A stretch of DNA of 64,000 nt from Gnetum montanum (GCA_015680685.1 MNCI01036132.1:780991-844990), one strand, 5' to 3'. Counted from the stretch's first letter, positions 45,864 to 59,987 are shown. A program made the numbers and translations. The notes: a model not told the origin generated them from the letters alone.

Positions 45864-46599
45864 CAAAGAATGGAAGGTTAGGACGTAAAATATAAATTAA
45901 AAATATTTATAAAAGAAAAATAAGGAAAAGAAGGGATCAACATTCCATTTGGTATGGAGTTTCACAAGCTAAGGGATTAAATAAACTAAGCAAGGAAAGT
46001 ATTTATAAGTGAGGTGGTTCATTAAAGGACCTACTCAGATGAGTCAACCCTTTCCTTAACATCGTTATATCCTAGCTATTGAAAGAAGTGGCATCCTAAT
46101 TTGGTAGTAGTGATTGTTGTACCACCCATAATTACTTGGCTCATAGAAGGGATTTCTTATGATATGCTTAGTAATGTGTGCATATAGCATCACCCAAACT
46201 ATAAGGTTCTTGTGGGGAATGTCACTCTACTCATGGTTAAAGATTCTTGTGGGGTCTTTTTTTTTCTCATTTTATTTTATCTCTCCCTTTTTAAGATAGA
46301 AAATATAAACTCTTCCTACTTCAATTATGATGTTGTTGTATGTGTTGTTTTTATTTAGTTTTCTTCTTCTTTTCTTATTGTTTTTTAATTGAATGGGTTG
46401 CTAACATGGGTAGTAATCTTGTTCCATACTATTAGATGTCGTTACCATGTAGATGCTAGATCTAATATAAGATATCCTTCCACCTTATTGACTATCTAAG
46501 TATGTAACTAATATAAACCATACACTCGTAAACATTGGCCTAAACTTAGTTATGTTACCCCTAACTTGTGGAACTTTAGACCTAAGGAATGTTTTCTTG
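45864..46599. other. AT-rich segment between element F and element G pol
   Basis: Probably the eroded end of element G, whose 3' LTR I cannot find. No motif recognised. Confidence 0.3.
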
Positions 46600-49500
46600 A
46601 AAGAAAAATAGAGCTTATTATGATAATTGAATGTGAATTATTTATTTATTATTCTAAGGCTCATCCTTAGATAGATTTTTAATTTAAACCAATCTATCTC
46701 AAGGTAAGGGGAGTTGTCTTTCTTCCTTGCATTATAGACATGATGCTACCAAATTCTTTATAGTCCCAACTAATAATATGATTTCTTAGTTCCCTCTACA
46801 TTTTTCAAGGCAAAAGTTGTAGAGTGTTGGTTATTCTTTAATTATTTTTATATTATGAAATAGGGTACTTACTTAAAATTACTTTCTATCATTTTAACTT
46901 CTAATTAATCATTCTCACCTTTCAGTTCCTTTATGGGGTAATTAGGATTACTTAATTCTACTAGCATATCCTCCCCAGGCTCTTCTATTTGATGTTGATG
47001 ATAATAATTAAGTCTTTAATCATTTACTAATAGTAAGTTAGATAGATCTTCTATGGGTGCAATTAGGATGCTGCCATTACTACTTGGTTGTAATACCAGA
47101 TATGAACCTTCCCACCAAGTTGTTAGTTTCTGTGGAAATTTATGTAATCTCATGTTATATAATAGAAATTTTTATCCTTCCAAGAAGTTCTTTTTAAATA
47201 TGTTATTATCATCAATGCACTTCATTTCTTTCTAAATTATTATTTTTCTATCAAGTGCATGCATGAGTACTTTGTCAAGTTCATGTAATTGGATCATTCT
47301 AAAGACTTAATTAATTTCCTCATAAAAACTTTGATTTGCTAATATTAAATATTGGTATTTTATTTCAACAAGTAATAAACATTGTTTACCATAAGCCATT
47401 TGATAAGGTGAATATCCTGATTTTAGTTTATAAGTAATCCTATAGGCCCAAAGTGCATCTTGTAATTTTCTAGATCAATCTTTCTTTTTAGTACAAATAG
47501 TTTTAGTTGATATTTTTAGAATGATTCAATTAGCATTTTCAATTTGATCATTCATTTAAGGATGATAGGCAATGGCTATCTTATGTTATATTTTAGAAGA
47601 CTTAAGAAATTTCTCCATTATTATATTTACAAAATGATTTTCTTGATCACTAATAAGTGCTCATGTAGTTCTAAATTGTGTTAAAATATGCTTCTTTAGA
47701 AAAGCCACAACTACCTTAACATCATTTGTTGGAGTATCTTTAGCCTCCACCCATTTAGTAAAATAATCAATACATACTAAGATATACTAACATCAATTAG
47801 AATGTGGAAATGATCCTAAAAATATATATGCTACATACATCAAAAGGTTTTGTTATTAACATGGGATTAAGTGGCATTTCTTGTTTTCTTATCAATGCCT
47901 CTAAGTGTTGACACTTATCACATTCCTAGACATATATGTGAACATCTTTAAAAATAGTAAACTAATAAAACCCACTTTGTAATATATTTATAGCTTTTCT
48001 ATAACTATCAAAGTGTCCACCTCCAAGGTCATCATGATACATACATAGGATCTCTTGTTGTGCCTCTTCTATGATACATCTTCTTGCCAGTTTATTGTTA
48101 TATATTTAATAGAGATATGATTCATTTCAAATATACCTTAAGGCACTTCTTAGAAAGTTCTTTTCTTCTTGACTCCATTGAGTTGTTTTTTTATTATGAC
48201 TATACCTACGAACCTAGGATCCTTTTTCACTAAAAAGAGTTATTCATCAGGGAATTTATAATTAAACAACCTTCTTTTTCTATTTTCCTCTAGAGTTTCT
48301 AGTTTGGAAAGGTTATCTACTATAACATTTTCTCTATCCCTTTTATCTAGAATATTAAGATCAAATTATTGGAGTAGAGGATACCAACTCATAATTCTAG
48401 CATTCTATATCTTTTTATTGGCTAGGAACTTTATGGTTGAATGACCAGTGTATATCTTATTTTATATCCTATTAAATAATATCTAAACTTATCCAAAGCA
48501 TACACAATTGATAAAAGTTATTTTTCTATAGTTGGGCTTGATCCAAAATTTTGGAAACATAGTAAATTACTCTTGTGTTATTTTCTATGTATTGACCCAA
48601 AACTACCCTAATAGCTATGTCACTAGCATCACACATTAAGTCAAAAGGAAAGTCCCAATTAAGTGAATTAAGCACCAAATTAGTAGTTACTTTTTTCTTA
48701 AGTTTAGAAAATGTTTTTTGGGAAATCATTAGTCCATATGAAGAGCACATCTTTCTCTAAAAGCTTATAAAGGTATTTAGTAATTTCTAAAAAGTTTTTG
48801 ATGAACCATCTATAGTATTCATCATGAAATAAGAAAGACCGAAGTGTTCTTCAATTGGTTAGGGCTGGAAGTATAGAGATTACCTTTACTTTTCCTCATC
48901 CATTTTTTATTTCTTCCTTAGAGATTACATATCCTAAAACTACACTACTTGCTACCATTAAATGACTCTTTTTCCAACTTAAGTTTAAATTTTTCTTATA
49001 CATCTCTTCAAAAAATATTCTAACTAATCTAACATTTATTCATAAGTTCTTCATACAATGAGAAATCATCCATAAATACCACTATGTATTCCTCTAACAT
49101 ATTGGAAAAGATTGATATCATTTCCCTTTGGAAGGTAGTGGATACATTACAAAGATCAAAAGAAATTCTTCTATAGATGAAGGTACTATATGAGCAAGTG
49201 AAAGTTGTATTATGTTAAAATTCTGGTATACTGGCCACTTGGTTGTAACCACTAAACCCATCCAGAAAATAATAATACTCATGCCCTTCTTATCTTTCCA
49301 AAATTTGGTCTATATAAAGTAGACTAAAAGGATCCTTTTTAATATTTTGATTAATTTTCCTATAATCTGCATAGACTTGCCATTTATCTTCATTTTTAGG
49401 TACCACTGTGATGGAACTCACCCATTCACTATCAGCTATTAGATAAGTAATTCCTTCCTTCCAAAGTTTGAAAATTTTATCCTTAATAATTTGCTTCAAG

Positions 49501-50438
49501 GCTAGATTGATTCATCTAGGAGGAATTCTAACTAGTTCAACATTGTCTTCCAAATAAATATGACTTTGTCATATGTCAAGTAAAATTTCCTAGTGGAGAT
49601 CCTCATATGTCCATGTAAATGCCTTGGATTTCCTTTTTAAAACTTCAATCAATTTAGTTTCTTGATCACTAGACAATGGAGAGTTTATTATTAATAGTTT
49701 ATTCTCATCAAGGAAGATACACTTAAGGGTGTTAGGTAGTTTCCAAAGTTCTAAAGAGTTGATAATTGGTGGTTCAATGGTATCCCCAATAATTCCTAAT
49801 CCCAAGTTCAAAATTTAATCTAAAAGGTCATGTTATTCTATTGTGGAAGAATCTAAGGATCCCTCATCAAATTTATTAAGTGCTAATGTTTTCCTATTCT
49901 CAACCATGATATATGTTAGTATTGTAATAAGAATCCTGGCTTCTTTAATATCTTAAGTTATTCTATCCTCCTTTACTTTATAAAATATATTAATTGTAAA
50001 TATGATATTAGCAAAGGTTAAATGAAGTTACCCTAATCTACAATTAATTATAACATCAACTATTGCCAACCAAGGTCTTCTTAGAATAATGGGGAAACAA
50101 TCTGGGTCCTTTACCTCTAATATAATAAAATCCACAAGATATTTTCCTTTTTCTACATCTACTATTAAATTCTCTACTACTTTTATAGGTTTAACAATTG
50201 ATCCATCACCTAAAGAAATTGACATATTTACTATCCTAATATTGGACAAGTTTAGCATCTCAATCATGTTACTATCCTAATTCTTACAAGAATAGTGGAG
50301 ACTCCTAGATCTTGATATTTTGAAATTTCATACCCTTGTATAAGTTGACATAAGTTATTAACCAAGTATACTTGCCTAGGGATCTTTTCCTTTCTTCTTT
50401 TGTACATAATTTCCTCAAATATTTAGAATAAAGTGGTG
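46600..50438 (-). pseudogene. pol: Element G: Athila-like Ty3/gypsy protease, RT, RNase H, integrase
   Basis: On the minus strand, in order: protease 50267-50028 (SLGDGSIVKPIKVVENLIV, then FPIILRRPWLA), pre-RT 49811-49590 (ELWKLPNTLKCIFLDE and KAFTWTYEDLH), RT from 49499 (SEWVSSITVVPKNEDKW, YRKINQ, IDQILER; later YYYFLDGFSGYNQ), RNase H about 48750-48300 (DFPFDLMCDASDIAIRVVLG), and a faint integrase to about 46600. The SxWVS..VVPK, DYRK and IDQxLE combination resembles Athila-type elements. Only one RNase H is seen. Heavily decayed, with many stops and frameshifts. The left end is missing. Confidence 0.75.
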
Positions 50439-50443
50439 TATCC

Positions 50444-51819
50444 TAAAACACCACCTAGAAAATTCATGTTGCAACTTGTAACCTTCACCATTTAACTTGA
50501 GGTAAGACTTTATTGTAAATGTGAGGTTTGGAGTTCATGAGCTACAATTGTGCATACTTTAACTTTTTGGTATTAAAAAATGCATTATAAAGTGCTACTA
50601 CCTTACTTTCCAAGTGGAAAAAGAAATGTTATGTCTATATATGAGCTTGGAAATGCTAAAAATGCCTTGGGGACTACCAACTTTGGCATTTTCATGGGTT
50701 TTTGTGGGGGTATAGCCTCAACTACATTGGAACAACCCATCCCAGCATAGATGGTGTTGGGTTTTCATTTTGCCAAAAAAACCTAGCGTAGTCACAACAA
50801 AACCTAGTGTAGCTACACACATCTAGCGTTGGATTTGTTGGGTTTTCCATTTTTCCAACAATGCCTAGCATAGCCATGACATTTTCTAGTGGGGACAGCA
50901 TGGCAAGTGTAGTCATCATGGATTTCCAGTAGCTACAATATGGCCAATGTAGTTACCACTTTTTCAGTGGATTTTAACAAATGCCAACATAGTCCTCCAA
51001 GGCCAACATAGTTAAGGTGAAGGCCAATGTAGTCACAAAAATTTGTTTACTATTTTTAGCATGTGTATAAGTTTTGATGGCCTTGGTGCATCAAAACTTA
51101 CAAAAAATGGTCAGCTACATTGGAAATCATAGCTATTACACCTACAACCAACACCAATCTATTAGTAATCATGGTAGAAATTTGCAACATGAAATCAACA
51201 ACCTAAAACCTATAAAACCCAAACTTAAATATCATATTCAAGTTCCAAAAATTTTTGCAACTAAGCAACCTAATAGCCTTTTTCAACCTTAAGCACTTGT
51301 CTTTCATTCAACATCTACACTAAGCATCGGAGTCTCTTGGTGTAGCACCATTGGAACAAGAGTTCACACCATTGTCTACACTGTTTCCATCCGAAGTTGT
51401 AGACTTTAATGGAAACCAATAAGAAGCTATAAGAGATTGGAGTTGGGAAGTACCTAAATCATGGAGTTCAACTATAGAACACAACCTACTAGCTCCAACA
51501 GACTTCAAGCTCCATCCAAGCTAGCTTCTTATGCATGTAAGCATACTATATGTACTTCTTGAACTTTACACATTCATTCAATAAAATTTTTAGTTCATTT
51601 TTAGTGCAAATATTATTCAAAGTTTAATTCTATGTTAATTAATTTTCATTCAAATCTATAATTTTATTATCCTATTTGCATTTTGTAAGTTACTGAGTGA
51701 TCAACATGACTATCCAGGGCACCTTGGATCCTATTTGTCAAAGGCCCTTGGGATTCAAGGTTAGGTTGTTGCCACCTAGGATTTTTTTTTTCTAGCAACC
51801 AAATTTTCTAGATGCTACA
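50444..51819 (+). repeat. Solo LTR related to element F, nested in element G
   Basis: A 1376-bp segment related to the element F LTR: TAAAACACCACC at the start, AAATGTGAGG, CTATAAAACCCAAACTTAAA and CACCTTGGATCC-like phrases, ending GATGCTACA. It is flanked by a perfect 5-bp duplication TATCC (50439-50443 and 51820-51824). It separates the gag and protease of element G, and its orientation is opposite to G. It has no internal region, hence solo. Confidence 0.8.
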
Positions 51820-51824
51820 TATCC

Positions 51825-53775
51825 TTTATATCTTGTTTAAGTGGAATATGTAAATATAATTCCCTAAACATTTTTTTTAATATGTGCCTTAGTGGAAAAT
51901 TATTCTTGCAACCTTTTAAGAAATAGTGATAAAATTATTTTCCTATTTAAGAATTCTCCTAAACCTTCCTCCATCATTTATGTACCTCCTTCCTTATCTA
52001 ATACATGTGTTTTGTGTGGTTGATCCTCCTTGTGTATCTCTTCAACTCTATCCCTAAGGCTAACCTTCTTAATCGGTTTGGGTTCTATAATCTTCCCACT
52101 TCTCATAGTAATAGAATGTAATTGCTCCTTGTATCCTCTTTAATTTGTTGGATTTGGTTCAGCTAAGAAGGTATGTCACTGTTAGTTAAGTCCTAGAACC
52201 TTCTTCTAGTTTCAACTACAAATTTCCTATTCTCTTCTATGAAAGCCATTAAACTTTTACTTAAGTAATCCAATTGCTCATTAACTAGATTCCTAAATAA
52301 TTTATAATTATTTTTAGGAATCAGTGCTAATGATTGATAAAATGGCCTTGGCTAAAATGGTAAAAAAGTTTGATTTCTTATTTATTCAGAAGCTCGTATT
52401 GATTCTTGAATTTCTTCATTACAATATATAAAGGTTGGACAAGTTGTGGTGTCATGCTACTTATTTTCACATAAATTACAAACTTTCCCCTAAGTAAAAT
52501 GAGATTTTTTCTTAATTAATCTAATTAATTCAACTTTTCTATTAAATTTCTCAGTTTTATGGATTACATCTTGCGTGACATCTGGTTTTGGCTAACATTT
52601 GCTTTAATCTACTAAAGAGTCAATAATTCTTCAATCATCTTCTGGTGTTATATTTAAAATATTTCCTCCATAGGCAAAGTCTACATTTTACTAACATCCC
52701 CTCTATAAATATTTGAATTAATTAATGGGCTAGAAATCCATGGTTGGGATTTTTAATACATAGATATTTAAACCTATAAAAGGAACTTTTATAATCCTTC
52801 TTTTCCTTTTGTGTAAAGCTCATAAGTTGTTTCTGAAGGGTGTATAGGCTATCATTAGAGAGGAACTGTTGAATAAATACTACATTAAATTCATTCCATG
52901 AATCTATTTGAGTTTCTAAGGTTTGAAGTCAAAAATCAACTTTATCTTTTAAGATATATCTGAAAGCTATCATTTTCATTCTATCCTTTCCTTGAGGTGC
53001 TAACATAGCTATCATGGTTTCAAATTGTCTACCATGAGTTATAGGGTCCTCATCATTAGTTCTCCTAAAAATGGGTAGTAAATGCAATTAAGTTCTACAT
53101 TTTTTTCCTAGAAGAAACACTAATGGTTGGTATTCTTTGATTTAATAAATTTCCTAAACTCTATCCTTGATGTAATTGACCCAAAGAAATATTAGAGCCT
53201 ATACTACCAAAAGAAAGGGTAATTGAACTTTGTGAGATTGGAGTAGGTGTATGATATGAAGGAGATCCAACTATAAAAGAAGAAGAAGTACCCAAGTTGG
53301 GATCATGATGGGACTTGGTATAAAGACAAAGGTAGCTATTGAGGTGATAGGGATTTGAAAATGTAAGATGCTTATTGATTGAGTAGTTTCTCCATAGTGG
53401 ATACATTACTTAATATTTAGCTAAAGTTAGTATTTTGAAAAACCACAATTGTAACTAGATTTTTTGTCTACATTACAATGTTCAAGGTATCAAAAAATGG
53501 ATTAAATACTACTGAAAATGAAAATTATGTTACTGGTTCACCTTGTTTAAAGATTTTAGTTGGGCTTTCTTATTTATTATTATCTAAAGTTTCAAAAGTT
53601 AATGAGATGCTGATAGAAGTTTTCCCTTTTAATTCATTCTTTTAAAATTAGGTTGTTCTTATTCTAGTTTTTCTTGAAATTGTTCCAAATTAGTTCTAAC
53701 ATATTTATAGTAACTTTTAATATTCCTAGGAGGTTAAACTCGAGTTGGATTTTTATGTTGCCTACTAGATGTCAT
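51825..53775 (-). pseudogene. gag: Element G gag
   Basis: On the minus strand ATG 53775 opens MTSSRQHKNPTRV, followed by a Gln, Asn and Tyr-rich N-terminus. A long, stop-ridden gag follows, and a CX2CX4HX4C zinc knuckle is readable at about 52489-52445 (VCNLCENK-stop-HDTTTCPT). The knuckle spacing is canonical for retrotransposon nucleocapsid. The rest of gag to 51825 is too eroded to assign. The segment 53776-54157 is the probable leader between LTR and gag, with no clear primer site. Confidence 0.6.
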
Positions 53776-54157
53776 TAAAATTAAAAAGCACAACCTTCTT
53801 TAACACATTCATGAGTAATTAGTCCTAGAAACTTAAAAACTACTTTCATTGCTCCTATAATTACAACTTTAATTGTAGTCTTTCTATAACTCTCTTTGGT
53901 TTTAGGAACTAAAGTGACTAACTCTTGTAACTTTTCTTGAACTTTTTCCTTAACTATAATTTTTCTATTTTTCCTTTTTCATAAAAAAATTAAATGAAAT
54001 TATTTCTAAAAGTACAAACGAAAGGAATTTGAAAGAAACAATATGTAGCTTTTATGGGAGATTTAACTATAAATCTAAAAGGAAATCTTGAAAATATAGC
54101 AAAGCCTTGATGAAGATTGACATTATCAACTTCCTGGTAATGATCCTAAATCAAGGA

Positions 54158-55160
54158 GCTAGCCAAAATTATGTGCTAAGTTTCTTACAAGGTCACCTCA
54201 TCCATGACTAATCTATGAGTTGTATCCATGAAGGAATGGTTGAAAGTCAAAGAAATCATCAAGACAACAAATGATTAAATTTAATTCAAATCACATCCCA
54301 AGCTTATGACTATCACTCATAAGCTAAACCATAAATTTTCATCCTAACTTCTCACTTAAATTCAATAATGAAAATTTAATATTTAATCAATTAAAGAAAT
54401 TAAGTACAAATCATGAATTGTAAGAATCACAAGGTAGACATCACTTATTTTGTAATTATACCTTGTTGTTTCATGGTGTAGTAACCTCAATAGCTTGATG
54501 GACTCCAATGATCTATAGTTTCTACAAGGCTTAACTAATCCTCATTTAATAATTCTCTAAAGAAATAAGAAAATGACGTTAAATTAATGTGGGTTTTCCT
54601 CGAAAATAAATCCCCCTTAACTTAAGTAAGGTGCCTCCCTTTATACTAGAAGGGCTTACATCTTAATTTAGGAAAAATTAGCTAGATGGACATATCAATT
54701 TATATTTAGGAAATCGATATGGATCGATACTATTGTAGGTATAATCTTTACTTATCAATCTAAATCATGGTTACTATGTCTCTTAGTTTTTAAATTTATT
54801 AATCTTCATCACATTCGTGGCCCATATTGATGTCTTCATTTGAGAGTTATGGATGTTCTTGATCACAATGTTATCAATATTTGTTGCAACTACTATATGA
54901 ATCAATAAGATTTGGGTTAATACAAGTCATGTTTGGTGAGGTGGATTGATATGTTTACCCTCAATATCTATCAAAGTTCGCTATGACAATTGATATGCAT
55001 CAATAACTATCACTACCACTATATCCTGTGATCCACAAACTTGATAAAGTGATTAGTACATATTGCATACCATTAAGGGATTTGATGTACTTCGATATAG
55101 TGAGATAACAAAAAAAATTTAAGCTACTTTTTATTAAACTTGAAGATAGGTGAGAATTCA
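54158..55160 (-). repeat. LTR-like repeat, copy 2; probable 5' LTR of element G
   Basis: About 1 kb, colinear with 1731-2694. It stands about 380 bp upstream of the start codon of element G gag, as a 5' LTR would. The minus strand starts TGAATTC and ends near GCTAGCTCC. No partner is found at the left end of element G, so the assignment rests on position. Confidence 0.55.
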
Positions 55161-57770
55161 TTACCTCTTCCATGAAGGATAACGGCTTCAACCTTGGGAT
55201 AAATAATTAATACCAAGAATCTTTTCTTCATTCAAACATTTTGACCTACTTTATATATAACATTTAGACTATCTAAGCATTAGGATTAACCATACTCAAA
55301 ACTCACAAAAAAAGGTAAAGCAATGAATTAAAAAGTAAAGTAAATATAACAATGAAGATTTTTGTAAGGCATTAATCATTGTAATGTAATGTGTCTGGAT
55401 GAGTTTGTGGCATGTAAGTCAAGATCCTATTCTAGGAAATCCATATCTAGGTTCCCTCAAGGACTATTGGCTCTTGTTGGGATAGCCACACATACATACC
55501 TCTTTTATCCTTCTCTTTGAAGTGAAAAGTAAGTCACTTGATCTATACAAAAGTAACATAAGAGTGTACTATGTCATAACTATGAGCTTGGCTCACTTCT
55601 ATATTCTCTGTAGCATGATCTTATAGAATCAACAAGAATCTATTAAAACAAAGTGAATCAAAGTAAGTAGGTTTGCTATACCCTAGGATTTGATCCAACT
55701 ATAGGCTCTCCTATGACTACCTTATTACAACTTCACCCTAGGCTAAGCCCCTACATTGGTATGTGTTAACTAAATATATCATTCAAGGCTCTACCATCCT
55801 AGTAAAATAAAAGAATGTAGTGGATAAATCACAAATCTCTCTATAACATCTTATCCTTTCTTATTATCAAGAATAAATAGAGCTATCATACTATTGTGCT
55901 ACACTATAACACTAGTACAATATAGTAGTAACATGCACTATTTTTAGCTATGATGCTTCTAGTAAAAGCTTTTCCTAAAGTGTAATAGCCAAGGTGTATA
56001 GGACCTAGATATAGATCCACTACATCAGTTTGATGCACGATAACTAGCAATTCCACCTTCCTATTCTTGACTTTCAAAGAATAATATAAAATGAAGTAAT
56101 TATTTCTAGTAGATTCACTCAGCCTTACAAGCTTACTTTCCATTGTTGTTACCACTATAGCATGTGTATGATCCAACCCATAAGGGCTATGTAAACATGA
56201 TGTCATCTCTAGCTTCCTATAACATTTCACCAAAAATTTCATGTGATTACATCTCATCCTCAACATATGGGAGCACCTAGGAAACGTAATTGACATCTTA
56301 CCAACTCACCATTATCATTAGTAGCATGAGCAACACTACTAACTTGAATGTTGTAAATAGCACTTAATTGGGTTCTGACAAGACTAACACTTTAGCAACT
56401 TAATCACTAGATATGACTCTAACACTTTGTATATCATAACACATAACTATGATGGTTTTGCTTGTTAAAGAACTTAACCAAACATCTCATGACACAAGTT
56501 GATGATAGTCATGTATCACCTTTAGCCACAATTTTTGCACCATTCCATTAAGAACAGACATACTTTCACCACTATCAACAAGTTTTCATAAGTTTCTATG
56601 CATTTTATTATATTAAATCATATGTTTTACTACATGTGTAAACTCCCATCAATTCCTTTGAGTTTTAGTCTTGAAAACATACTTCCTAAGTAAAGTGTTT
56701 CACATGTTAGCTAGGCCCTTAATCAAGTGAACATTCATCACTTACGGCATGAACTACTAAGATATTCAATCCTATTTTCTCTCCATGCTTTCACACCTAA
56801 GCATTAATAGAGATCAATATATCTTTCTTTATTATTTGTATTCATTCATATCTCTTAGTATTTTATCCTTCCATACAAAATTCCACTCTTCCTTAACTCA
56901 ATCAAGTGAAGTCATCAAGAAAGCACCCAATTTTCCAGCTATTTCACTATTTATGTGTCCAATATGTCTAGTTATTCTGAATAATACTTACCCTCCCCCT
57001 CCATCTTATCATGACTACTAGCATAGAGTGAGCTAGGGCTTCTTCCTCAAGTCCTATCATGATCGAAGCTCAATAAAAGAGCTTTATAAGTGGGACCCTT
57101 CTCCATTCATGTAATATGGTTGGATCAAGTGTGAGTCCATTGTTCAATATTTTTCACTACTTTTCCCCATGGAATTCTAGACCGTGTCTCAATTCCAGAA
57201 TGATTGATCATCCCCTTAGATAAACTAAGTATCATTTTCTTTATTAGCCTTTGCCTAACTAACTATTTGATACTATGTGGGTTCATCAAATAATAAATCA
57301 AAACTAGCAAATAATATTGATACACTATAAGGTATATCCACTCCTACCTCAGAGATCTCTACTCTACTTCTATTTAAAAAATTTCCATGTGTTATGCACC
57401 CATTCATCACTTGGCTTGCTATCCTACTGGAGCCAATCCAATGTCCTTGATACCACAACGCTTAACTTCCATGTGTTAAGCACATTACTAGCACTCATAA
57501 TAAGCCAAGACTAAACTTAATAGACACATTACAAAATAACTATAGATAGGTAACAATATATTAATCTAAATTAGAGTTATGTTTCTAATATGTAAATATG
57601 CATAATATGTAGACATTATAGCATATCTACTAATTCTTTCTTATTATTACTATAACAATCATAGTAAATCATGTAAGATATAAAATTCCAATTGAAATAT
57701 AACATATAACATCATCATCTCCACCTTGTTAATTATCACATGGATGGATAGTTATTTAGTAACCTATTTA
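55161..57770. other. Unassigned AT-rich DNA
   Basis: Open frames such as 56296-55904 (130 codons, minus) and 57458-57273 (61 codons, minus) occur, but none has a motif, a conserved neighbour or a second copy in the window. I regard them as unproven. Confidence 0.35.
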
Positions 57771-57780
57771 CATACCTCAA

Positions 57781-57870
57781 AGAATGATATCTTATCATAT
57801 TGAATTCTTAGAGAATGATAGCTTATCATATTGAATTCTTAGAGAATGATATATTATCATATTGAATCTT
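57781..57870 (+). repeat. 31-bp tandem repeat, about 3 copies
   Basis: Units at 57781-57811, 57812-57842 and 57843-57870 share AGAATGATATCTTATCATAT and TGAATTCTTAG with few changes. The fresh look suggests recent slippage. Confidence 0.85.
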
Positions 57871-57879
57871 CATGAAGCT

Positions 57880-58100
57880 CAAAAGCTAAGTCTTTCCTCA
57901 GTAAGTTCACTAAGATGCATGAAGGTCCTACCTTATCCAAATATTTCTAGTTTAACTTTAAGACCTACTTTATTTAAGTTGTTCAAAATTTTACTAGATA
58001 TTATATTAGTTTTTTAAAGAGCTAACACCACTAATACCAATGCTTATATCATTTGCATAGCGTAAATATTTGACATTTTCCTCCTTCATTCTTTGCTTTA
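57880..58100 (-). pseudogene. Possible group II intron maturase RT relic
   Basis: On the minus strand the frame reads KYLRYANDISIGISG near 58093-58049, and in a shifted frame ILNNLNKVGLKVKLE near 57997-57953. These resemble the YxRYADDFLIGI catalytic motif of group II intron-encoded reverse transcriptases and the GLKLxLEKT segment that follows it. Catalytic DD is ND here. If right, this is an organelle-derived or nuclear maturase fragment. The match is short and I am not sure. Confidence 0.3.
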
Positions 58101-58333
58101 TAGAACTAAGGTAAATATTTATTAAGATGAGATATATTTAGCTTCCTTGGTAAATACTTGGGTTGATGCATGTTCATTTTATATCTTTTATATTACTAAT
58201 TTCAATTGTTAGGAATAGACACAATTAAGCCATTATTTCTTCATTCAACTTCATGAAACTCATTCTTTTCTTAAGCTTATTATGATATTAATTATCAAAA
58301 TGCTTCTCTATAGCCACCAAGATAAGAATAAGA

Positions 58334-59987
58334 TGAGGATTGAGAACATATAAGGGAGGTTGAATAAGTTCCTACTTGAAATTGCACCTACCACACAAAA
58401 ACATCAAATTTTACATGGTTCCCCAACTTGGGTACGTCCACACTTAGAGGGTAGAATCCATGCACACCTCCAAACTTTTTTTCTCAATAAAATATGGTTT
58501 GAAGGAAACCACACCCTATACAAGCTCTAAGCTCTGCACTGAAGTGTTTCATCATTACAAAACTACTAAACCCTGCATGATCCCAACAAGCTCAAAATAT
58601 GATTTCAAGGATCCTACAACCTTTACAAAATTAAACTCTACTCTGGATTGCTTTGACACTACAAAATCACTCAACCCCACAAGGTTCCAACAAGCTCAAT
58701 GTGGATTCCTTCTCACAAGAAGCACATCAATCCAGCATGACAACAAAAGAGAGAGAAAGAAGCAAAGAAAGAATGTAACTAAATTTACAAGTCCTTGTAG
58801 TTTAAGCTCAATACAACAGAGAACCAAGTAAATGATGTTAAAATGAAGAATAAAATATAATAGCATAGAGTAGACAATGATTGACCTTTCATAAATAGTA
58901 CTTGCACAATTCCAAAGATTTTTCCATCTTCTTATAGCCTTGGAGTTTCTCAAAACTCATAGAAATTTGTGCAATGGCTACTAAATGGCTAGTGTAGACA
59001 TCTTCTTCAAAGTTGGGATGTCTACCTAAGACTGGTCTCAATCCAGTAGAAACGTCTCATTGGAAAATGGGACGTCTCTAGGGAGATGTCTACTCTAAGA
59101 TAGAGAAATCTACTATTTTTAGAAGACATCTCCTTAATGTGACATCCCATTCCTAAATGTCATGGTAAACATCAATTATACATTATATTATACATTATGT
59201 GTAAGAAGAAAATATACCAAACATCAAATATTTGAAAAATTTGACATTATGCATAAAGGAAATAACAAGGAAAATGTAGAAAGAGAAAGAAAAGAATGCT
59301 TTATTGATATGGAATGGTATATTTGGATCAGGCTTTTAGAGTGTTCCTAGGGGTTTTCTTGCTTTAGCATCTATCCCCTTAGAGGAAATCCAACACTGCT
59401 ATCATGATTAGGCCTATCACTAGATAGAAGGGATGACAAGTCCTCTTCATGTCCCACTTCACCTAGCTCCTATGAATTGCCTTAAAGACTCTACCACTCC
59501 ATGCTAGCACAACCTCCAAGCCTGTGTATAAATGCCTTAGGTCAAACCCCCAAAGATCACCTCGAGAGACACGTCCATTATTACAATGCATCCTTAGGTC
59601 TCAATTACAACATGCACTTTTGAGTCTTATTATAAGTATAATAAAACTTGTTATGAAGAAGCACCATCTTCATTATGCAATAGCACCATTTGGGAATGGG
59701 GACATTACACTTAAATTTTGAGCTTAATTTTACGAGGCTTTCTCCTATTAATTTACCTTCTTACCATTCCTTGGAGCATCTTTATTTGATTTGTAGCCTT
59801 GTTTTTTGTCCATGCTCTCATATTGCCCATGTGGTTATCACTTTGTCATCTCATTGTAGATCTTGTTTCCTTGAGTTCTTGTATCTCACTATGAAGTTCT
59901 TGTCCATGTCTTGAAAACATATTATCCACAACAAAAATTCTATGCTCTCCATTTTCCTTAAGGTTTTGACATACCAAAAGGTCAACA
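58334..59987 (-). repeat. 3' LTR of element D (interrupted)
   Basis: Minus-strand counterpart of 22850-24034. The ends are TGTTGACC (59987 side) and TCAATCCTCA (58334 side). GGGACGTCTC-like palindromes occur at about 59000-59110. The nested solo LTR and its duplications occupy 59133-59714. Confidence 0.75.
59138..59709 (-). repeat. Solo LTR of the A/B family nested in element D
   Basis: A 572-bp LTR beginning TGTGACATCCCATTCC and ending GGGGACATTACA on the plus strand, flanked by a perfect duplication CTTAA (59133-59137 and 59710-59714). It is exactly the same length as the solo LTR at 19188. Confidence 0.9.

Noticed and set aside
55904-56296. 130-codon open frame on the minus strand
   Set aside because: No motif, no second copy, no supporting context. 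The length is possible by chance in low-stop stretches.
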